Part shown: positions 28,505 through 38,181 of the stretch, one piece after another
How the letters are laid out: every line of letters begins with the position of its first letter
Position numbering within the stretch: the stretch's first letter is position 1
Assembly (NCBI RefSeq): GCF_021650705.1
Contig: NZ_CP087138.1
Coordinates: 1,674,001-1,738,000, forward strand
DNA length: 64,000 bases
Source: Pseudomonas sp. KNUC1026
GTDB lineage: Bacteria; Pseudomonadota; Gammaproteobacteria; Pseudomonadales; Pseudomonadaceae
Direction: 5' to 3'
Notes under the pieces: model-generated
Told to the model about the DNA's origin: nothing
Databases searched by the model: none
Seen by the model: the letters and a program-made list of their open reading frames with translations, nothing else
Made by a program: the position numbers and the translations under genes

Positions 28505-28522
28505 GCACCTTTTTGAAGGTGC
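28505..28522. promoter_or_regulatory. Candidate operator between divergent regulator genes
   Basis: GCACCTT-TTTG-AAGGTGC is a perfect 7-bp dyad with a 4-base centre, 22 bp upstream of the XRE regulator ATG and in the gap shared with the divergent DNA-binding gene. Size and symmetry suit a XRE/Cro-type dimer. A TATACAT -10-like element (28535-28541) lies close downstream. Confidence 0.55.
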
Positions 28523-28544
28523 CGAACCTGGATTATACATTCAA

Positions 28545-28874
28545 ATGGCTACAATTGGCTCGCGTCTGCGTGAAGAGCGGGAACGCCTGGCTTTGACCCA
28601 ACGTGCTTTCGGCGAGATCGGCGGTGTCGAGCCCAACGCTCAGGGCAAGTATGAGAGTGGAGAGCGCCATCCAAAGGCGGACTACCTGGCCGCTGTCTCG
28701 GCGGTCGGTGTCGATGTGCTTTACGTGCTGACTGCCCGGCGCACGCCACTTCAGGCCGAGGGCCTGGCCGATGCTCAGCAGCAGTGGGTGGCAGCGCTTG
28801 GCCAGTTACCGGCAAGTGAACAGGGGCTGGTGCTGCAGCTGGCACAGGCGCTGGCGCGCAAGCCGACGGCGTGA
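28545..28874 (+). CDS. XRE-family (Cro/CI-like) transcriptional regulator
   Basis: A 109-residue protein. The helix-turn-helix is GSRLREERERLALTQRAFGE plus GGVEPNAQGKYESGERHPKA, i.e. residues 5-50, followed by a short helical tail (DAQQQWVAALGQLPASEQGL) likely for dimerisation. Start at ATG 28545 (MATIGSRL); the ORF opens earlier in a non-coding-looking stretch. With the divergent small DNA-binding gene and the palindrome between them it forms a switch-like pair. It lies just upstream of gacA but is probably not part of that unit. Confidence 0.85.
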   Translation: MATIGSRLREERERLALTQRAFGEIGGVEPNAQGKYESGERHPKADYLAAVSAVGVDVLYVLTARRTPLQAEGLADAQQQWVAALGQLPASEQGLVLQLAQALARKPTA

Positions 28875-28949
28875 TCTTGGCTAGGTAAGCGGTGCGAACT
28901 TTGTTAAGGTAGCGCGCTGAAGCGTACTGGGGATGAGAGGGGTGCTTGC

Positions 28950-29594
28950 TTGATCAAGGTGCTGGTGGTCGATGACCACGATCTGGTGCGCACAGGCATC
29001 ACTCGAATGCTGGCCGACATCGACGGCTTCCAGGTAGTGGGGCAGGCCGAGTCCGGCGAGCAGGCGTTGCAGCAGGCCCGCGACCTCAAGCCCGATGTAA
29101 TCCTCATGGACGTCAAGATGCCCGGCATCGGCGGCCTGGAGGCCACTCGCAAGCTGCAACGCAGTTACCCCGACATCAAGGTCGTAGTGGTTACCGTATG
29201 CGAGGAAGACCCATTCCCCACCCGCCTGCTGCAGGCCGGCGCTGCGGGTTACCTCACAAAAGGGGCCGGCCTCGAGGAAATGGTCCAGGCGATTCGCCTG
29301 GCATTCGCCGGCCAACGCTACATCAGCCCGCAGATCGCCCAGCAGATGGCGCTCAAGTCATTCCAGCCGCAAACCGGCGGCTCGCCGTTCGACCTGCTCT
29401 CCGAACGCGAAATCCAGATTGCCCTGATGATCGTCGACTGCCAGAAGGTGCAGGCCATCTCCGACAAGCTCTGCCTGTCCCCCAAGACGGTGAACACCTA
29501 CCGTTACCGGATCTTCGAGAAGCTTTCCATCACCAGCGACGTCGAGCTTGCGTTGCTGGCCGTTCGCCACGGCATGGTCGATACCAACGCCTGA
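28950..29594 (+). CDS. gacA: Response regulator GacA
   Basis: Two-component regulator of secondary metabolism and small RNAs (rsm) with sensor GacS, 214 residues. Receiver domain: VVDDHD acidic pocket and phospho-acceptor Asp54 in LMDVKMPG. C-terminal LuxR-type [19 protein letters not shown]...[16 protein letters not shown]. It starts with TTG, as Pseudomonas gacA does, with GAGAGG upstream. uvrC follows after one base, the normal arrangement in gammaproteobacteria. Confidence 0.97.
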   Translation: MIKVLVVDDHDLVRTGITRMLADIDGFQVVGQAESGEQALQQARDLKPDVILMDVKMPGIGGLEATRKLQRSYPDIKVVVVTVCEEDPFPTRLLQAGAAGYLTKGAGLEEMVQAIRLAFAGQRYISPQIAQQMALKSFQPQTGGSPFDLLSEREIQIALMIVDCQKVQAISDKLCLSPKTVNTYRYRIFEKLSITSDVELALLAVRHGMVDTNA

Positions 29595-29595
29595 G

Positions 29596-31419
29596 ATGAC
29601 CACCCCCTTCGACGCCAGTGCTTTCCTCGCCACCTGCAGTGGGCGCCCTGGCGTTTACCGCATGTTCGACGAAGGTGCGCGCCTGCTCTACGTCGGCAAG
29701 GCCAAGAACCTCAAGAAACGCCTGGCCAGCTATTTCCGCAAAAGCGGCCTGGCGCCTGAAACGGCTGCGCTGGTAGGGCGTATCGCCTCGGTCGAAACCA
29801 CCATTACCGGCAATGAAACCGAAGCGCTGCTGCTTGAACAGAACCTGATCAAGGAGTGGCGCCCGCCGTACAACATCCTGTTGCGCGACGACAAGTCCTA
29901 CCCGTACGTGTACCTCTCCGACGGCGAATACCCCAGGCTTTCGATCCATCGCGGCGCCAAGAAGGGCCGCGGGCGTTATTTCGGCCCCTATCCCAGCGCC
30001 GGGGCCATCCGCGAGAGCCTGAGCCTGTTGCAGAAAACCTTCCAGGTGCGCCAGTGCGAGGACAGCTACTTCAAGAACCGCACCCGGCCGTGCCTGCAGT
30101 ACCAGATCAAACGCTGCAAAGGGCCCTGCGTACGTGCAGTGGAGCCGGAGGAGTACAGCCAGGACGTGCGCCATTCGATCATGTTCCTCGAAGGGCGCAG
30201 CCAGCAACTGACCCAGGAGCTTTCCGCCGAAATGGAAAGCGCCGCGATGGCACTGCAGTTCGAAAAAGCCGCCGAGATCCGCGACCAGATCGGCGTGCTG
30301 CGCCGCGTGCAGGACCAGCAGAGCATGGAAGGCGGCAGTGGTGACGTAGACGTGGTGGCGGCCTTCGTCAACCCCGGTGGCGCCTGCGTCCACCTGATCA
30401 GCGTGCGGGGCGGGCGGGTGCTGGGCAGCAAGAACTTCTTTCCCCAGGTCGGCATCGAGGAAGAGCTGGGCGAGGTCATGTCGGCGTTCCTGTCCCAGTA
30501 TTACCTGGGCGGCGGTGAGCGCGAGCTGCCCGCCGAAGTGATCCTCAACGTGGTGCCCGAGGACATCCAGGCCCTCGGCGAAGCGCTGGCCAGCCTGCGC
30601 GGCCGGGAACTGGACTTCAGCCACCGGGTGCGCGGTACCCGCGCGCGCTGGCAGCAGATGGCCGTCACCAACGCCGAGCAGGCGCTGGGTGCACGCCTTG
30701 CCAATCGGCAGCACATGGCCGCGCGTTTCGAGGCGCTGGCCCAGGTGCTGGGGCTCGACGAGGTGCCGCAGCGGCTGGAATGCTACGACATCAGCCATTC
30801 CAGCGGTGAGGCGACTGTAGCTTCCTGCGTGGTGTTTGGCCCCGAGGGCCCGATCAAGAGCGATTACCGGCGCTACAACATCGAGGGCGTGACCGGCGGT
30901 GACGACTATGCGGCCATGCAGCAGGCCCTGACCCGGCGGTTCAGCAAGATCAAGGACGGCGAGGGCAAGCTGCCGGATGTGCTGTTGGTAGACGGCGGCA
31001 AAGGCCAGCTCAACATGGCCCGCGAGGTGATGCAGGAGCTGGCGCTGAGCGATCTGACCCTGCTGGGTGTTGCCAAAGGCGTTACCCGCAAGGCCGGCTT
31101 CGAGACGCTGTACCTTAACGATGTCGCTCATGAATTCACCCTCAAGGGCGATTCACCGGCGCTTCACCTGATTCAGCAGATCCGCGACGAGGCCCACCGT
31201 TTCGCCATCACCGGCCACCGCGCTCGGCGTGGCAAGGCCCGGCGCACTTCCACCCTTGAAGACGTCGCCGGGGTAGGCCCCAAACGCCGCCGCGAGCTGC
31301 TCAAGCACTTTGGCGGGTTGCAGGAACTGGGCCGGGCCAGCGCCGACGAGATCGCCAAGGCGCCCGGCATCAGCAAAAAGCTGGCCGAGTCGATTTACGC
31401 CAGCCTGCACAGCGAGTAG
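29596..31419 (+). CDS. uvrC: UvrABC excinuclease subunit C
   Basis: Nucleotide-excision repair nuclease, 607 residues, intact. N-terminal GIY-YIG domain (GRPGVYRMF...[12 protein letters not shown]) makes the 3' incision; a UVR motif ([17 protein letters not shown], about 205-230) binds UvrB; the RNase H-like C-terminal nuclease has the Asp in [12 protein letters not shown]; tandem helix-hairpin-helix motifs follow ([20 protein letters not shown]). ATG at 29596, two bases after the gacA stop. It is likely co-transcribed with gacA and pgsA. Confidence 0.98.
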   Translation: MTTPFDASAFLATCSGRPGVYRMFDEGARLLYVGKAKNLKKRLASYFRKSGLAPETAALVGRIASVETTITGNETEALLLEQNLIKEWRPPYNILLRDDKSYPYVYLSDGEYPRLSIHRGAKKGRGRYFGPYPSAGAIRESLSLLQKTFQVRQCEDSYFKNRTRPCLQYQIKRCKGPCVRAVEPEEYSQDVRHSIMFLEGRSQQLTQELSAEMESAAMALQFEKAAEIRDQIGVLRRVQDQQSMEGGSGDVDVVAAFVNPGGACVHLISVRGGRVLGSKNFFPQVGIEEELGEVMSAFLSQYYLGGGERELPAEVILNVVPEDIQALGEALASLRGRELDFSHRVRGTRARWQQMAVTNAEQALGARLANRQHMAARFEALAQVLGLDEVPQRLECYDISHSSGEATVASCVVFGPEGPIKSDYRRYNIEGVTGGDDYAAMQQALTRRFSKIKDGEGKLPDVLLVDGGKGQLNMAREVMQELALSDLTLLGVAKGVTRKAGFETLYLNDVAHEFTLKGDSPALHLIQQIRDEAHRFAITGHRARRGKARRTSTLEDVAGVGPKRRRELLKHFGGLQELGRASADEIAKAPGISKKLAESIYASLHSE

Positions 31420-31453
31420 AATCCCCCTTTCAGAGCCTTAGCCAGTGGCATCG

Positions 31454-32011
31454 ATGAATATCCCCAATCTGTTGACTGTGTTGCGCGTCGTCCTGATTCC
31501 CATCTTCATCCTGCTGTTCTACATGCCCTACGGCTGGAGTTTCGTGGCCGCAAGCACGGTGTTCGCCATCGCTGCGGCCACTGATTGGCTCGACGGTTAC
31601 CTGGCGCGCAAGCTGGGGCAGAGCACACCCTTCGGTGCCTTCCTCGACCCGGTCGCCGACAAGCTGATGGTGGCTGTGGCGCTGGTGCTGCTGGTGCAGG
31701 AACACCACAACATCTGGCTCACACTGCCTGCTGCCGTCATCATCGGCCGTGAGATCGTGGTGTCGGCACTGCGCGAATGGATGGCCGAGCTGGGCGCACG
31801 TGCGCATGTGGCGGTCTCCAACCTGGGTAAATGGAAAACGGCCGCGCAGATGGGTGCACTGGTCATCCTGCTGGCCAACCCACCGACCTTTTCGTTCTTC
31901 GTGCTGGTGGGTTATGCGTTGCTGATCGTCTCGGCGGGGCTGACGTTGTGGTCGATGCTCAACTACCTCCGCGCCGCCTGGCCGCATCTTTCGAGCGGCG
32001 CAGGGGCCTGA
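31454..32011 (+). CDS. pgsA: CDP-diacylglycerol-glycerol-3-phosphate 3-phosphatidyltransferase
   Basis: Inner-membrane enzyme that makes phosphatidylglycerophosphate, 185 residues with several membrane helices. The CDP-alcohol phosphotransferase signature is complete: [20 protein letters not shown] and the following DPVADK (D-x2-DG-x2-AR-x8-G-x3-D-x3-D). The start [11 protein letters not shown] is the conserved family start; an in-frame GTG nine bases upstream is rejected. Third gene of the gacA-uvrC-pgsA block, 34 bp from uvrC. Confidence 0.97.
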   Translation: MNIPNLLTVLRVVLIPIFILLFYMPYGWSFVAASTVFAIAAATDWLDGYLARKLGQSTPFGAFLDPVADKLMVAVALVLLVQEHHNIWLTLPAAVIIGREIVVSALREWMAELGARAHVAVSNLGKWKTAAQMGALVILLANPPTFSFFVLVGYALLIVSAGLTLWSMLNYLRAAWPHLSSGAGA

Positions 32012-32036
32012 ATAAATCTTTCTTTGAATCAAAGGG

Positions 32037-32064
32037 TTGACGGCGCTGTTGGATTGGATAGAAT
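32037..32064 (+). promoter_or_regulatory. Promoter of tRNA-Gly
   Basis: -35 TTGACG (32037-32042), 16-bp spacer, -10 TAGAAT (32059-32064), 17 bp before the mature tRNA 5' end. A GC-rich discriminator (GGCGCCCGC) follows, as in stringently controlled tRNA promoters. Confidence 0.75.
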
Positions 32065-32081
32065 GGCGCCCGCAACACAAC

Positions 32082-32157
<76 letters not shown>

Positions 32158-32198
32158 TATTTTGATTTGCAGGTGTTCATCACTTCTGCGAGTCGTTG

Positions 32199-32222
32199 AA
32201 AAAGGCCCTTCGGGGCCTTTTT
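32199..32222 (+). terminator. Intrinsic terminator of tRNA-Gly
   Basis: AAAAAGGCCC and GGGCCTTTTT flank a TTCG tetraloop and end in a T6 run, 41 bp after the tRNA. Confidence 0.93.
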
Positions 32223-32289
32223 TCGTTACAGCGAAAACCACCCCCAGCGACTCGTTTCAATTGCAGAGTAAAGCAGCGTGGTGCAGTTG

Positions 32290-32448
32290 TTAGATCGTAG
32301 CGTCTCCTTGCGCCTGCAAGCTTTGTGGCAGCTGGTAGTCAGTGCATCTACTGAAGATGCCGTAGGCCGCGCCGGCGCTACCGGGGTTGACGGTAAGGCA
32401 GCGAGGCGCGTTCAGCGTTACCAGCGTTAGCCCTGAATTTCCGTTCAT
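32290..32448 (-). CDS. Small unknown reading frame after the RHS toxin gene
   Basis: A 52-codon frame starting MNGNSGLTLVTLNAPRCLTV with GGAG seven bases upstream, ending in LQAQGDATI. It lies 104 bp past the RHS toxin stop on the same strand, where an immunity gene would be expected, but it is very short and has no recognisable fold, so I do not call it one. It may also be chance. The rest of the tRNA-RHS gap (32225-32551) shows nothing else. Confidence 0.25.
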   Translation of the reverse strand: MNGNSGLTLVTLNAPRCLTVNPGSAGAAYGIFSRCTDYQLPQSLQAQGDATI

Positions 32449-32551
32449 GAGCTCTCCATGGCATTCCCGGATCAACCATCGTCAGGCCACTGCTGACCGG
32501 GTGCGCCGTGCGTGGGGCGTGCTCCACGCCCCCGCAAGATTGCAGCACTTT

Positions 32552-35500
32552 CTAGATGGGTGGCAAACGCATGGGAACAGCCGACTTGTATGAATCGACC
32601 AAGTCTTGCAGTGGCGAAAAATAACGTGGTTGATACGTGTTGTAAGCGTTATTGTGCTTGGCCAGAGACAAATAGACGGAATTAAAGCTTCTGCCTGCTT
32701 CTGTAGTGATGTCCCCCAGTGTTTTGCCTGATTCAGTCACTTGCTGCACAAGCCCCTCATAACTTGACTCCATCTTTGCCAAGGCCCCTGCATTGCTCTG
32801 ATGCCCCATGTGCTCGATCAGGCCGTTGGTGTGGTGGCTACCCGCTGCTTCGATGAACCCTGTGGAGGTGACGCTGTTTTCGAACGCTTTTACCGATGAG
32901 TTGGACGTCAGGGCGAATTTTTTGGCAAATGAGGCATCGCCCCCGGTTGCCCCGTGACACATGACCAGTCGCACTTGATCGAAATTGGCGGGGTCCAAGC
33001 CTTTTGCGATCAGTTGACGGTGCAATTGTTCAGGCCCCCACCACTGGGCGACGGCTGGAGAATTGCCTCCCAACCTATTGGTGACTTCCTGCATTTCGCG
33101 CTCATTGAGCCCTTTCTTCTCAAGTGCCTTCAACGCAGCGTCGGTGCGATCCTCCCAGTGTGAAACGCGCAACCCATACCGCGGGGCAGACATCTCATGA
33201 ATCACTTCCTGACCGCGGGTGCTGATAGTGGCTTGCAAGCCCAGTTCGTCTAGATGTCCATAAACGTTCAAGCGCAACTGCGGTGTGCTCATCGGTGTCT
33301 CCAGCATGCGCAGAGGGGCCAATTTGGCCTCGGGGACCGAGCCTGTGGCACTGCTGAACCAATTCGCGCGCGCGTCGCTGAACATCTTATAGGCGTTGGC
33401 TTGTTCATCGAGCAGGTCGTGCACAACGTGCGCTTTTGCCCCCAGCCTGGCGTTCGCCTGCTCAAGCCGCTGCACGGCGATGGTATGCCTGGACGCACAA
33501 CTGTTTATCAGCTCACGATGTATCTCCCTGAACATGCGGTGCCGTTTGGCAACGTCTTTCTCTGCCTCGGCAAGCGCCCACCATTTTTTGACGGGTTTTT
33601 GATCGCCGATCGTGTTTGCCAGGTTGAACAGGGCTGCTTTCTTTTGAGCCCCTAGCGCATTCGCCATCTCCTGATTCAACGTGGTCCTGAAATATTGGTC
33701 CTGCAGCTGCTGAACGGTTGACACCTCCCCGGTAAGGGGGTGAACCACCTGGTAGTTATCCGGGTGCAAGTGCTTGGCTGTTTCTGCGGCGTCATCCAGT
33801 ACGCTTTTAACGCGGCCACCCGGTGCCAAATCCAGATCCAGTGCATCAAGCGACCCTATAAGCTCGTCATAGATCTCCTTGCGGTTTGACGGCCGCGAGG
33901 TGCCTAGCAACTGCTCTAGGTCAGGGACATCCGGGCCGTGGTCTCTCCCCAGAAATCTGCTCGCAGTGTTGGGTTGAAAATGAAACTCTTGGTAGGTCCT
34001 GAGGCCAACCAGCTCCTCATGTACACCCTTCAGCGTCGTCACTTGCTCGAAAGCCTGTGTATGCTCTGCCTTCAGTTTTCTGAGTGCTGCATGTTGTTTG
34101 GCGACCTTCTTGTGCACACGTCCGAGCGTGTCTGCCGCATCACTCATCAGCGAAGACTGTGCAATGGCCTGAGAATTTTTATGCTGCTTGGCGGCTTTAC
34201 TGTATTGCTTGGCTACTGAACTGATATCAGCGATTTCATCGCTGTTCTTGGCGATCGTGTGGGCGACCCGATAGTGATCCACCGTGGCATACACACCGCC
34301 GGCATTGTATTTATTCGGGCTCAATGCAGAGAAGCCCATGTGTTTTCCGCCCCATGTTGTGATCCCCAGTGAATTTTCGACCAAGCCATCGATATGTCTT
34401 GCTTCACTGCCGATATCAAACGCATTGTCTAGCCTGCTGGCTGCGCCTGCGGCGCGCGCCTTGTCGGATACGCTGCCGATTTGCGTGATGTCATCGAAAT
34501 GGCTGACATAAATTTTTGACCGGCGCGCCAGTTTGAAAACAGCGTGAAATTTCACGGCTTTTCGCATCTGGTTGGCTCGACGCGCAACCCATATCAACCC
34601 TTGCCCCAATTTCTTGAAACCGGCCACTGCTATGTCTGCGAGCCCTGTGGCCAGTGCGGCATACCCTAACTTCTTCGAAAGCCTGGGGTTGGTATGCCTG
34701 GTGGCGAGGCTGGCGATCTCCAGTATGGTACTGATGACCAGTATCGTCAGCAGGAATATCATCATTGCGCCCCCTGTCATCAACGCGGCAATCACGCCTA
34801 TTACGGTGAACACGCCCAACAGCACCCACTCCCACCAGGCCGCACGTTCATGTACAGGAGGTGCCGTGTCGCGAATCATTTCATCCAGGCTCGCCAGTTG
34901 GCTTGCAGCGCCCTGACGGCTGATCATGAAGTGGCCACTGGGGTCATGCCAGTTGACGGGGTCGCCTGTACAGTAAGCGCGGTCATTCAGCCCGCCCAAA
35001 CCGAACGGGCTCCAGGCATCAGGTTGCTGGAAGCACTTCTCACCGGGGTCGTAGCTGCGGTACCCGTTGCCCAGGTGGTAGCAGCCTGTGACCGGGTCAA
35101 CCCGTTGTTGATTGAACCCGACCCCTTCAAGGGTGTGCAGCCGTTGGAGGCATGCTTCCCCCAAGGGGAGAAGGTCACGCTTGATCGCGCCCAGGTGCCG
35201 TCGTCTCCAAGCCGATACTGGTCTGCACCGCCGTCTTGCGGATCAGCCAGGTTAAACAGTGTTTGGCTGCGGATGTCGTCGTCTGTCGAATTGACCACTT
35301 GAATGGCGAGCCCCGCCTGCTCGTCCAGGATCCGCCGCTTGACAACGACGTTGTGCTCGTCTTGCCACGTCTCCATGCACAAGCGATCACCGCTGTAGGC
35401 CAGTAGCATGCGCTGCCGGGTACTGTTGTCCCATTGGCCAATCAGGCGATCGTCGGCGTCATATTCGTAGGTGGTGAGCAGCCCGGTTGAATCGGAGACC

Positions 35501-38181
35501 GAAGCCAATCTGCCGGTGGGTGTATAGCTCAGGGTCTGGCCCCGTTCGTTCAGTGACAGGTTGCCATTGGCGTTGTAGTTCAGTTGCCGAGTTTCACGCG
35601 ACATTTCCTTGCCCGACGAGGCCAACAGCGTGATGGTCACGCTTTCACGGCGTGTGGCGTAGTGAGCGTGGTAGCTGTAGTCGCGAATCTCGACGGTGCC
35701 GTCTGCACGCTGGCTACGGCACTGGGTCAGGTTGGCCAACAGATCATACTGATAGGCTTGGCCAATCAGTACGTTGCCATCACTGTCGTGGGCCTGGTCA
35801 CTTTCGTTGGCTGCGATCGTCCAGTTCAACAGCCACCCACGCAACGAGTCATAGGCATAGGTCTGGCGGCTGGACGGCTCAGCCTCCCCGTTGCGGTACA
35901 CCGCTTTGCTCAGCAACTGGCCCGTTGAAGACCACTCGAGTTCATGACGGACGACCGCTATGCCGGCAAGTCGGTACTCCCTGGATATTTCGCGCCCTTG
36001 CAGGTCATAGTCGCGATTCATTTCAAGGTCGCAATCTGCACGGCTGCCTTTCACCATCAACCGCTTTATCTGACCTTGGGCTGTATAGTCGTACAGGTAT
36101 TCCATGCCATCGCGTCGCGCACGGCGTACCAATCCGTTGCTATCGCGCCAGCACTGGCCTGTTACGGTGTTGGCATGGAGTATCTGGCTGACTTCACCCC
36201 GCAGGCTCTGTTGCGCACACTGCCGATGGCTCGAGCCACGGGCCTGTTGGCGAACGCTGTATGTGCCCAGAAGCGCTGCCGATGTAATGGTTTCTTCGTT
36301 CTGGCCCTGATACTCATCCGCTTCATGGCGCTCTTTGCTCACCGCGCGAGCAATGAGCGAGCGCTTGAAGCTGACCAGCAAGGTCCGTTTGAGCGCTTTG
36401 CCGGCGTTTGCCGGGTACTGCGCATAGAAGTAGACGCGTTCCCCATCCGCGCTGGCTTCTCTGACGATCTTCGAGCTGTCCGGGAGTACAGTGGCGTCTT
36501 CCTCATACCCATACGTCAGCGCGCCTTGCTTGGCTACTTCGCCGCGAACCCTGCTGACGACCTGCTCGCCCTCCAATCCCTCACCCTTGAGGGCCTGGCT
36601 GCCAAGCACGCGAACCTGATCGCCCTTGCGAACGGTGAGCCTGGTAGGGCTTGTTGCATACCCCTGATAGTCATACTCGACGGTCATGCCGTCAGGGCAC
36701 TCTTGCTTGGCCTTGCGGCCTAGCGTGTCGTAGCCCATGCGCCAGATGCGGGTGGGCACCGCTGGCCTGCTGCCATCCGGGTTGGCAACGGTTTCAGCCA
36801 GCTCAATGACGCGGCCTAGCGCGTCTAATTTCTTATTGATATCGACGCGGCTGGCATTCGTCTCACTCTCGGCGCCAGACCACCGCTGCTGGAGCTGACT
36901 GAAACGGCCATCGGCGTGGGTGGTCATGGTTTGGCGCACGCTCGCGCTAACGTCTTTGCTCATGCTGCCCAGGGTCTGCTCGGTGACCTGGGAAGTATTG
37001 CCGGCCGCATCGGTCGAGGTGCTGGACGTTTCACCTTGCCAGAACCAGTCTTTCAGACCGGCAGGAAACTGCAGATTGGGCTGCCGGCGGCGTAGCCCGC
37101 CTGGCAGATAGTCATACAGGTTCTGTTCAGCGACGTTGCCGTAGGCGTCATAGCGAAGGTCCTGAATCAGGCAGTAGTTGTGCGCGCTGTGATCGGCACC
37201 CGCGTAGCGCTGCAGCTCATGACGGACGGGGCGCTGCAGGCCGTCGTAGAGCGTTCTTCCGCAACGGCCGTCCGGCCCGATGACGATCAGCCAGGTACCT
37301 TCACCCGTTTCCACGCGACGCACGCCCTGGTCCTCTACCTGGCTATCGGCACCTTGCGTGAATGTCGCGGCGTCATAGTCGGTGATGTAGCTCATGGCTT
37401 TGCGCTTTCTGGCGTCGTAGACATGAATCACGGCAGTGGTGGGGCGGCCAAGTTCATCCTGATTGGATTCACGCAGAATCAGGCCACTCAGAGCACTGCG
37501 TACCTGCTGCGACAACACCGGCGTGAGCTCGCGGCCACCCTCGCTCAGCGTGGTCGTTGTGCAACTGCGGTGGGTGAGGTTTTCAGGGTCATGGCTGAAA
37601 GTCTCCTTGAGCGTATGCGTAATGCGTGTGCTGTTATCCTTGTACCAGTTAGTGACGGTTTGCTGCGATCCGCCGTTTCCGGGCATTCGGACGTTTTGTT
37701 GCAGGCTGATCCGTAAACCCTCGGCGTCTGCAGCCTGGCTGACTGTCCAGGGAGACGATGTGGTATCGATAGTGATGTTTTCCAGGGTAAGGGCCGTATT
37801 GGGGGTCAGAGCGCCTTTGTCGTCCAGCGTTGCAAGGTGGTAGCCAAACAACGTTACCCGGGCGGACAGCCTCTTGCCGTCTGGGGCAAGCATGCATTGG
37901 GCCAGCCCCAGCAGTGGCGGCTGGCGTTCATCCGGAAGCCTCGGGCAAGACAGCTTCAGTACCTCCTTCAGCGCGGTGCCATCGGCCATTTTGAAGCGGC
38001 TCAGCAGGCCCTCGAGGGCTGGAGCTGCCTCGCTGCGATCACCCCCGTCAGCGCCGGCTGCAACAGGGTAGTAGCAGCTGTAGGTATCGCTTTGATCACT
38101 GTAACAACGCGATACCAAGCCCAAGGCAGTGTATTGGAACGCTGATTGTTCCTTGACGATCGAGGTTTTTTTATCGCTCAT
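32552..38181 (-). CDS. RHS-repeat toxin, TccC-like C component with variable C-terminal domain (one frameshift)
   Basis: About 1876 residues after restoring one base. Residues 1-1000 are YD/RHS repeats (GRTLYDGLQRPVRHELQRY, YDYTAQGQIKRLMVKG, YEYDADDRLIGQWDN). The core ends with YRSYDPGEKCFQQPDAWSPF and GDPVNWHDPSGHF (about 1083), the TccC/RHS boundary. Then two membrane segments (WVLLGVFTVIGVIAALMTGG and FLLTILVISTILEIASLA) and a helical variable region; near residue 1740 comes VRLVMCHGATGG..SFAKKF, a motif seen in other RHS toxin tails. The frame breaks at 35163-35168, where one more G in a five-G run turns SPWGKHASN into SPWGEACLQRLHT. Last of three consecutive leftward genes, overlapping its upstream neighbour by ATGA. 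No immunity gene is evident. Confidence 0.85.

Noticed and set aside
29530..31131. Minus-strand frame of 533 codons opposite uvrC
   Set aside because: Shadow of uvrC, which is intact with all catalytic motifs.
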